Positions 1 to 3,825 of a stretch of 5,599 nucleotides of DNA are shown in pieces. The notes below the pieces were generated by a model that worked only from the letters and a program-made list of their open reading frames with translations, had not been told where the DNA came from and ran no database searches. Origin of the DNA: Actinomycetes bacterium (GTDB lineage: Bacteria; Actinomycetota; Actinomycetes; Actinomycetales; JAJYRW01); the NCBI GenBank assembly GCA_021793895.1, contig JAJYRW010000113.1, forward strand, positions 1 to 5,599. The letters run 5' to 3'. Every line of letters begins with the position of its first letter. The first letter of the stretch is position 1. Position numbers and translations under genes: made by a program.

Positions 1-33
1 GTGAACATCGACAAAGCTGCCAGCCGCAACTAG
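1..33 (+). CDS. Possible 3' end of an upstream gene (last 10 codons)
   Basis: Frame 1 is open from the window edge to a TAG at 31-33 and reads VNIDKAASRN. Eight of its ten codons end in G or C, as expected for a gene in this genome. Frame 3 stays open to a TGA at 57-59 but has poor third-position GC, and frame 2 stops at once. In related actinobacteria the gene before rpsD here is often rarA (replication-associated recombination protein A). Ten residues are too few to confirm that, so no product is assigned. The fragment could also be non-coding. Confidence 0.3.
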   Translation: MNIDKAASRN

Positions 34-185
34 TCACCACCGGCCCCGACCCCGGCTGACCCCACCCCGCCAAAAACCGGCGGCGACACCAGATGACAGG
101 TGGCAAGGCGGAGCACAACGCAGAAGCACAACAAGCACCAACGCGACAAGCACCTACCTTGCTGTGGGCTGTTTTGCGCTGGGGT
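34..185. other. Intergenic spacer upstream of rpsD
   Basis: No gene is seen. The stretch is C-rich at first. It contains a small hairpin with a 5-bp stem (67-71 with 79-83, loop AAAAACC) that lacks a T-run and so is a poor terminator. The word ACAAGCACC occurs at 131-139 and again at 146-154, and a related GAAGCACA lies at 123-130. The repeat is short and I give it no function. Confidence 0.4.
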
Positions 186-215
186 TTGGATTCAGGAAGA
201 TCAATCGGGTAATGT
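186..215 (+). promoter_or_regulatory. Candidate rpsD promoter
   Basis: A -35-like TTGGAT (186-191) and a -10-like TAATGT (210-215) are separated by 18 bp. Each matches only about half of the sigma70-type consensus. The -10 keeps the leading TA and final T that matter most in actinobacterial promoters. The predicted transcript start, about 221-224, falls exactly where the first leader hairpin begins, which supports the call. Confidence 0.4.
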
Positions 216-223
216 TGACCCTT

Positions 224-343
224 GGTCTGCCCGTCGGTAGCTCTCTCGCTGCGGCAGGCCCCTCGGGATGTGGCTGCACCCGAACGCAAGATGCCCCACT
301 TGACTGACAAGCGGGGTCCGCTCACTCGTAAGAAGGATGACAT
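224..343 (+). promoter_or_regulatory. Structured rpsD 5' leader, candidate S4 autoregulatory element
   Basis: Three hairpins follow one another. Hairpin 1 pairs 224-231 with 253-260 (8 bp, one G-U); after a 5-nt bulge it continues with 237-241 paired to 248-252 and a 6-nt loop. Hairpin 2 pairs 263-267 with 279-283, with two more pairs inside a one-base bulge. Hairpin 3 pairs 294-297 with 313-316 and 299-302 with 308-311 around one A/C mismatch, with loop ACTGA. The Shine-Dalgarno sequence AGAAGGA lies at 331-337, six bases before the TTG start. Its AGAAG can pair with CTTCT at 348-352 inside the gene, which would bury both SD and start codon. S4 represses its own mRNA in Escherichia coli and Bacillus subtilis. 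That this leader does the same is inference from structure and position. Confidence 0.5.
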
Positions 344-970
344 TTGTCTTCTGTAAGAAAATCGCGCCGCATGGTGCGCGAATCACGTGCACTGGGTATT
401 CCGCTTACCCCGAAGGCTGTTAAGTACTTCGAAAAGCGTCCCTATCCTCCGGGTGAGCGCGGTCGTGCTCGCCGCCGCACCGAATCCGACTACGCGGTAC
501 GTCTGCGTGAAAAGCAGCGCCTCCGTGCCCAGTACGGTCTGAACGAGAAGCAGTTGCGCCGCGCGTTTAACGATGCCCGCAAGCTTCCCGGCCAGACCGG
601 TGAATCGCTGGTTGAGTTGCTGGAAAGCCGCCTTGATGCCCTCGTGCTGCGTGCCGGCTTTGCCCGCACCACCGCGCAGGCTCGCCAGGCCGTTACCCAC
701 CGCCACATCCTCGTGGACGGCAAGATCGTTGACCGCCCCTCCTTCCGCGTGAAGCCAGGCCAGGTCATCCAGGTAAAGGCTAAGAGCCAGGCAATGGTCC
801 CGTTCCAGGTTGCCGCTGCTGGCGGCCACCGCGAGGTGCTGGGTGAAGTTCCCGCATACCTCGACGTGCAACTGGAAAACCTGCGCGCCGAACTCACCTC
901 CAAACCGTTGCGCGCCCAGGTGCCCATCACCTGTGAAGTCAACCTGGTTGTTGAGTACTACGCACGCTAG
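344..970 (+). CDS. rpsD: 30S ribosomal protein S4 (uS4)
   Basis: S4 is a primary 16S rRNA-binding protein that nucleates assembly of the 30S body and helps control decoding accuracy. The 208-residue product has normal family length. The N-terminal domain (about 1-95) carries the typical KYFEKRPYPPGERGR and DYAVRLREKQRLRAQYG stretches. The S4 RNA-binding domain (about 97-160) holds ESRLDALVLRAGFARTTAQA and HRHILVDGKIVDRPSFRVKPG, and the protein ends in VVEYYAR. The N-terminal domain has no cysteines, so this is the zinc-free form. The TTG start is chosen because AGAAGGA (331-337) sits at ideal spacing and the peptide begins MSSVRKSRR; the first in-frame ATG is nine codons later and would lose conserved basic residues. 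It has its own candidate promoter and terminator and is probably monocistronic. Confidence 0.97.
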   Translation: MSSVRKSRRMVRESRALGIPLTPKAVKYFEKRPYPPGERGRARRRTESDYAVRLREKQRLRAQYGLNEKQLRRAFNDARKLPGQTGESLVELLESRLDALVLRAGFARTTAQARQAVTHRHILVDGKIVDRPSFRVKPGQVIQVKAKSQAMVPFQVAAAGGHREVLGEVPAYLDVQLENLRAELTSKPLRAQVPITCEVNLVVEYYAR

Positions 971-984
971 GACTTAACTTCCGC

Positions 985-1017
985 TCAACAGGCCGAGCTC
1001 AGTTCGGCCGCTGTTGA
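985..1017 (+). other. Stem-loop directly after rpsD
   Basis: TCAACA (985-990) pairs with TGTTGA (1012-1017), and GGCCGA (991-996) pairs with TCGGCC (1004-1009). A 2-nt bulge (GC, 1010-1011) interrupts the 3' arm, and the loop is GCTCAGT. It is followed by an A-rich stretch then TTT, not a clean T-run, so it is probably a 3'-end stabilising stem or a weak auxiliary terminator ahead of the strong one at 1027. Confidence 0.5.
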
Positions 1018-1026
1018 AAAATTTAG

Positions 1027-1083
1027 GACGACGCCTCTCTCCCTGCGGCTAACACCGCACCGGGATGGGGGCGTCGTCTTTTT
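1027..1083 (+). terminator. Intrinsic terminator of rpsD
   Basis: GACGACGCC (1027-1035) pairs perfectly with GGCGTCGTC (1070-1078), followed at once by TTTTT (1079-1083). An inner stem pairs TGCGG (1044-1048) with CCGCA (1055-1059) around the loop CTAACA, flanked by a CCC/GGG pairing. A 9-bp GC-rich outer stem plus U-tract is a textbook Rho-independent terminator, so rpsD is separated transcriptionally from the genes downstream. Confidence 0.88.
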
Positions 1084-1144
1084 CTGAGATGGGTGCAGTG
1101 TCTGCTGGGTCGCTGCCAAAGCAGCGCGGCTGACGTTGGCGACT

Positions 1145-1263
1145 GAGACGGGCAGTCGAGACGGGAGACCGAGACAGCCGGTTGAGACGGCCGGCTGAAG
1201 CGGGGCGGCTGGGGCTGACAAATTGAGGCGGCCGGTCGAGACGGGAGACTGGACCGCTGGCTT
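1145..1263. repeat. Degenerate 13-bp tandem repeat (minisatellite), about nine units
   Basis: The stretch divides into consecutive units of 13 bp: GAGACGGGCAGTC (1145-1157), GAGACGGGAGACC, GAGACAGCCGGTT, GAGACGGCCGGCT, two 14-bp diverged units (1197-1210, 1211-1224), GAGGCGGCCGGTC (1225-1237), GAGACGGGAGACT (1238-1250) and a diverged GGACCGCTGGCTT (1251-1263). The rough consensus is GAGACGGCCGGTC. A 15-bp word, GTCGAGACGGGAGAC, is repeated exactly at 1155-1169 and 1235-1249, suggesting duplication of a block. A further weak unit may precede it at 1132-1144. No function is visible; it may be a slippage-generated VNTR locus. Confidence 0.7.
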
Positions 1264-1294
1264 AAGGCTCCGATTAATTACTAGGTAGTCAGTT

Positions 1295-1324
1295 TTCGAA
1301 ACTGAGGAATTCGAAACTGGGGAA
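1295..1324. repeat. 15-bp tandem repeat upstream of the oxidoreductase, possible operator
   Basis: TTCGAAACTGAGGAA (1295-1309) is followed immediately by TTCGAAACTGGGGAA (1310-1324), one mismatch in 15. Each copy begins with the palindrome TTCGAA. The first lies within TTTCGAAA (1294-1301). The pair sits about 50-80 bases before the oxidoreductase start codon, a position typical of a regulator site. The direct-repeat arrangement would suit two protein molecules on the same DNA face roughly 1.5 turns apart. Operator function is inferred. Confidence 0.5.
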
Positions 1325-1338
1325 TTTTTGAGTAAAGT
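1310..1338 (+). promoter_or_regulatory. Weak candidate promoter for the oxidoreductase gene
   Basis: TTCGAA (1310-1315) and TAAAGT (1333-1338) are spaced 17 bp. The -10 matches four of six consensus positions, the -35 only about three. If real, the -35 lies inside the second 15-bp repeat copy, so a protein bound there would block transcription. TAATAA at 1345-1350 is an alternative -10 without a clear -35. Confidence 0.25.
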
Positions 1339-1375
1339 CTTCGCTAATAACTCACACCGGTTCGGAAATAGGTAA

Positions 1376-2548
1376 ATGCTAGAGCAACGTCGCACGCAAG
1401 AGCCCATTCGTATTGGAATTATCGGCGCCGGGATCATGGGAACAGATCACGCGCAGCTTTTGGCTTCGCAGGTACGTGGGGCAGTGGTGGCGGGTATTGC
1501 CGATGCTGATCCCATCCGCAGTGAGCAATTAGCAACATCCGTCGGCGCGAAAGTTTTCAAAGATGGGGAGAGCTTAATCGCGGCGCCCGAGGTAGACGCC
1601 GTGATCATCGCCTCTGCTGATCACACGCATCACAGGTACACGATGGCTGCACTAGCGGCGCGTAAACCCGTGCTTACCGAAAAGCCACTGGCTCCCACCA
1701 TTGAAGAGTGTCGCGAAATCGTCCTCGCTGACATGGAAGTCGATTCTTCCGGCTCACCCCCGCTGACCAGTCGCGAGGATAAATACCCCAGACCAGGTTT
1801 GGTGTCTGTTGGATTCATGCGCCGCTTCGACCCTTCTTGTGCTCATTTACGAAACCTGGTGGACGAAGAAACCTATGGAAGAGCCCTGCTCGTGCACTGC
1901 GTGAGTCGCGGTGTCTCCGCAGCTGCGGGGAGTTCAACTGAGTCCGCGATATCGAACTCCGCAATTCATGAGATCGATTTTGTGCCCTGGTTATTGGGCT
2001 CACCCGTCACTGCAGTCACGTGGCAGGCTCCTGCCGCGTCTAAGCACGCCGATGGGCTGGCTGATCCGCAGTTGTTCACGCTCGAAACAGCCAGCGGTGC
2101 AATCGCGAGCTGCGAATTATTTCTCAACGCGCGCTACGGTCACGATGTGCGCAGCGAAGTTGTTTTTGAAGAGGGCGTAGCAAGCACCGTTGAGCCCACG
2201 CTGGCGACCGTGAACCACGCCGGTGCCTCCGCGACCACGTTTGGCCCAGACTGGCGCCGGCGCTGGGCCGAAGCCTACCGACTAGAACTGCAGACTTGGG
2301 TAGATGCGCTGAAGGGTAAGGCGTTAAATGCTAATGCAGTAAATGGAGTCGTAGACCCGCCCGCGTCCAAAACACAAAGCAACGCCCCGGACGTGACTAC
2401 CCGACTACACGCGAGCGGCCTTGCCAGCGCGGCTGATGGGATGGCAGCAATTCTGGTAGTTGAAGCACTCATAGCCAGCCACCGTTCAGGTGGCATGCGC
2501 ACGCCAGTTCGCAGCGTTGCCGACGTTTTGCAAGGAAGCCTCTCCTGA
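1376..2548 (+). CDS. Gfo/Idh/MocA-family oxidoreductase, inositol 2-dehydrogenase-like
   Basis: Probable cytoplasmic NAD(P)-dependent dehydrogenase of a sugar or cyclitol, 390 residues (usual about 335-345). The N-terminal Rossmann fold has IGIIGAGIMG with GxGxxG at residues 17-22. TEKPL (101-105) supplies the conserved Lys103. VGFMRRFDP (145-153), HEIDFVPWLLG (198-208), NARYG (251-255) and YRLELQTWVDAL (301-312) resemble actinobacterial IolG as I recall it. Family knowledge gives a Lys/Asp/His catalytic set with the Asp four residues before the His; here that place is Asn194 before His198. Two extra loops are present (about 122-139 and 325-347). The ATG at 1376 has only a weak AATAGG upstream. 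No other inositol genes flank it. Six leucines are encoded by TTA (residues 52, 67, 158, 206, 248, 317), a codon I find in no other gene here. The family is secure; the substrate is not, so no symbol is given. Confidence 0.88.
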   Translation: MLEQRRTQEPIRIGIIGAGIMGTDHAQLLASQVRGAVVAGIADADPIRSEQLATSVGAKVFKDGESLIAAPEVDAVIIASADHTHHRYTMAALAARKPVLTEKPLAPTIEECREIVLADMEVDSSGSPPLTSREDKYPRPGLVSVGFMRRFDPSCAHLRNLVDEETYGRALLVHCVSRGVSAAAGSSTESAISNSAIHEIDFVPWLLGSPVTAVTWQAPAASKHADGLADPQLFTLETASGAIASCELFLNARYGHDVRSEVVFEEGVASTVEPTLATVNHAGASATTFGPDWRRRWAEAYRLELQTWVDALKGKALNANAVNGVVDPPASKTQSNAPDVTTRLHASGLASAADGMAAILVVEALIASHRSGGMRTPVRSVADVLQGSLS

Positions 2549-2590
2549 TGAGCCGGAGTAAACCCGGCACCATGCAAGCGCCCATTCTGC

Positions 2591-2621
2591 GGGGCTTCTG
2601 CGGGGGCGGGGGCGGTGGGGG
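2591..2621 (+). other. G-rich tract with G-quadruplex motif
   Basis: Four G-runs on the + strand, GGGG (2591-2594), GGGGG (2602-2606), GGGGG (2608-2612) and GGGGG (2617-2621), are separated by loops of 7, 1 and 4 bases. This satisfies the standard G3+N1-7 rule. It lies 43 bases after the oxidoreductase stop, so it would be in the 3' part of that transcript and on the non-template strand. Whether it folds is not shown by sequence alone. Confidence 0.55.
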
Positions 2622-2668
2622 CCGGTGTGCAAGTGAGCGGCCTCAGGCGTGAAGCGGCAGCCGGCCCC
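2618..2668. repeat. 8-bp perfect inverted repeat overlapping the G-rich tract
   Basis: GGGGCCGG (2618-2625) is complementary to CCGGCCCC (2661-2668) across a 35-base loop. The left arm uses the last G-run of the quadruplex motif, so the two folds exclude each other. There is no T-run after it, so it is not a standard intrinsic terminator. A small 5-bp hairpin (2552-2556 with 2564-2568) just after the oxidoreductase stop is also without a T-run. No clear terminator for that gene was found. Confidence 0.4.
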
Positions 2669-2876
2669 AATTACGACCTTGCAAGCCTTCGCTACGATCT
2701 GCGCGGAAACAGGTGCTGAGGTTTAGGGCACCAGATGTGGGTAGGATGGGCAGCGCGTTTCACTCTTGGGCCTCCCGCCGACAACTTGAATGCAGAACTT
2801 TGAGCACCGACCTAAGATCCTGCATCGGATCCCCATATACGGGTCCCGCAGCCAGGCGTGTGGATGTTCCAACCCG
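2669..2876. other. Intergenic region between the oxidoreductase and the DUF948 gene
   Basis: No credible gene on either strand. Small hairpins are visible: GGTGC/GCACC (2710-2714 with 2726-2730), GATCC/GGATC (2816-2820 with 2827-2831, loop TGCATC), and an overlapping alternative GGA-T-CCC/GGGTCC (2827-2833 with 2841-2846). The last two share one arm and are mutually exclusive. TAGGAT at 2740-2745 resembles an actinobacterial -10 but lacks a good -35; if used it would give a leader of about 200 bases for the downstream operon. Confidence 0.35.
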
Positions 2877-2905
2877 TTTACGCGAGACTTAACCTGTAGT
2901 AATAA
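2877..2905 (+). promoter_or_regulatory. Candidate promoter of the DUF948-DUF6167-alaS cluster
   Basis: TTTACG (2877-2882) matches four of six -35 positions and TAATAA (2900-2905) about three of six -10 positions, with 17 bp between them. A start near 2912 would leave a 5' leader of about 40 bases containing the ribosome binding site AGAGGA (2935-2940). Moderate match only. Confidence 0.35.
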
Positions 2906-2950
2906 GTGCTTAGCCGAAACAAGTACGCAAAAGTAGAGGACTTACACCTT

Positions 2951-3304
2951 ATGTCTGTGGGAGAAGTAGCCGGCCTAATCGCCGCGATCGTGTTCGCCAT
3001 TTTGGTCGGACTGACCGCCATTCCGATCCTCAAACTAGGCAAGGTCTTCGACGGTGCCCGGGAATCTCTTCGGGAAGTTACCGATCACACCCTCCCGGTG
3101 CTCGATGAGTCCGCCCAAACCATCGCGCTGACCAATATGCAGCTCGAGAAGGTAGATACCATCACCACGCACGCCGCAGATGTGACAGAAAACGTCTCGG
3201 CTCTCACCGCACTTTTCGCCGCGACCATCGGCTCACCCATGGTAAAAATCGCCGCATTCACTTATGGCGTGCGGCAAGCTTTCGCACGTCGCAAGGCCAA
3301 ATAA
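2951..3304 (+). CDS. DUF948 family membrane-anchored protein
   Basis: A 117-residue protein of unknown function from a family commonly found just upstream of alaS in actinobacteria. Residues about 5-27 form one hydrophobic membrane helix (AGLIAAIVFAILVGLTAIPI). After a short basic patch (LKLGK) comes a long polar, probably helical region (32-90) with DESAQTIALTNMQLEKVDTI and VTENVSALTALFAATIG, the typical DUF948 signature. The C-terminus is basic (ARRKAK). ATG at 2951 is chosen because the membrane helix follows directly and AGAGGA lies ten bases upstream. An open GTG at 2906 in frame would add a charged leader overlapping the promoter region and is unlikely. The stop is three bases before the next start, so translation of the two is probably coupled. 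Confidence 0.85.
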   Translation: MSVGEVAGLIAAIVFAILVGLTAIPILKLGKVFDGARESLREVTDHTLPVLDESAQTIALTNMQLEKVDTITTHAADVTENVSALTALFAATIGSPMVKIAAFTYGVRQAFARRKAK

Positions 3305-3307
3305 CTA

Positions 3308-3799
3308 ATGCGCCGGGTCTTTTGGATGGCCGTCGGTGCGGGTGTAACTATCTATGCCATGCGCCGATCTAAAGCCGGACTAGCCGCACTGCTTCCACCC
3401 GCCTTTTCCCGCGCGCTGGGCTGGGCCGATGGCGGCCCAGGGCATGGGGGCGGCCCTACTGGCTCCGCTAGCCGCACGGGCAAACACGCGGCTAATACTG
3501 TGGTTGACGACCTTGCGGCGGGGACCGAAGCGTTTCTTACCGATTTCCGCACCGCCCGCTCCGCCCGCGAAGCGCAGTTGCGCGCCGCCGTCCTCACCCA
3601 GCGCGACCCGAGCAACCCTGGCGACCGCGTGTCGATGACCGGCCTGAACCCCAGCGCTCCCGGCACGGACCTCTACGGGGCGAGAGGCGCCGTCCCAAAT
3701 CGCGGTAGAGCCGCTGGCCGCGGTCAAGACAGGACGGCATACGATTTTGATGATCCAGACGCAGATTCTGATCCAGAAGAACCAATTTACGAATTTTAA
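3308..3799 (+). CDS. DUF6167-type small membrane-anchored protein
   Basis: A 163-residue protein of unknown function. Its place between the DUF948 gene and alaS, and its N-terminus (MRRVFWMAVGAGVTIYAMRR), match the actinobacterial family I know as DUF6167; the family name is from memory. Residues 4-18 are a short membrane segment bounded by arginines. A glycine-rich low-complexity linker (41-55) follows. A predicted amphipathic helix spans about 62-99 (VDDLAAGTEAFLTDFRTARS...AREAQLRAA). The tail (100-163) is disordered, first Arg/Gly-rich and then strongly acidic, ending DPDADSDPEEPIYEF. It starts three bases after the DUF948 stop with no strong ribosome binding site of its own, so it likely depends on reinitiation. 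The two products may act together at the membrane, which is inference from adjacency. Confidence 0.75.
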   Translation: MRRVFWMAVGAGVTIYAMRRSKAGLAALLPPAFSRALGWADGGPGHGGGPTGSASRTGKHAANTVVDDLAAGTEAFLTDFRTARSAREAQLRAAVLTQRDPSNPGDRVSMTGLNPSAPGTDLYGARGAVPNRGRAAGRGQDRTAYDFDDPDADSDPEEPIYEF

Positions 3800-3825
3800 T
3801 CACCTGATAGGAACCCCCGTACACC

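Noticed and set aside
337..402. ATG at 337-339 as the start of rpsD
   Set aside because: It is in another frame, overlaps the Shine-Dalgarno sequence and is not in frame with the S4 protein. The TTG at 344 gives the correct S4 N-terminus.
383..871. Open frame on the - strand within rpsD (162 codons)
   Set aside because: Entirely antisense to a certain ribosomal protein gene; such shadows are common in GC-rich genes.
1145..1263. The minisatellite considered as a CRISPR array
   Set aside because: Units abut without unique spacers and are only 13-14 bp and diverged, unlike 24-40-bp near-identical repeats separated by spacers. No cas genes are nearby.
985..1437. Long open frame on the - strand (150 codons) across the rpsD-oxidoreductase spacer
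   Set aside because: It runs through the rpsD terminator and the minisatellite. The apparent protein repeats (such as VSTGRL/VSTGCL) are just the 13-bp DNA repeat translated, and no family resemblance is seen.
2275..2670. Open frame on the - strand (131 codons) overlapping the oxidoreductase 3' end and the G-rich tract
   Set aside because: Pro/Ala-rich translation produced by the C-rich complement of the G tract and by the opposite strand of a well supported gene; no domain and no convincing start site.
2906..2950. GTG start 15 codons upstream for the DUF948 protein
   Set aside because: It would overlap the candidate -10 and transcript start, would add a charged stretch not expected before the N-terminal membrane helix, and would place the good AGAGGA site inside the gene.
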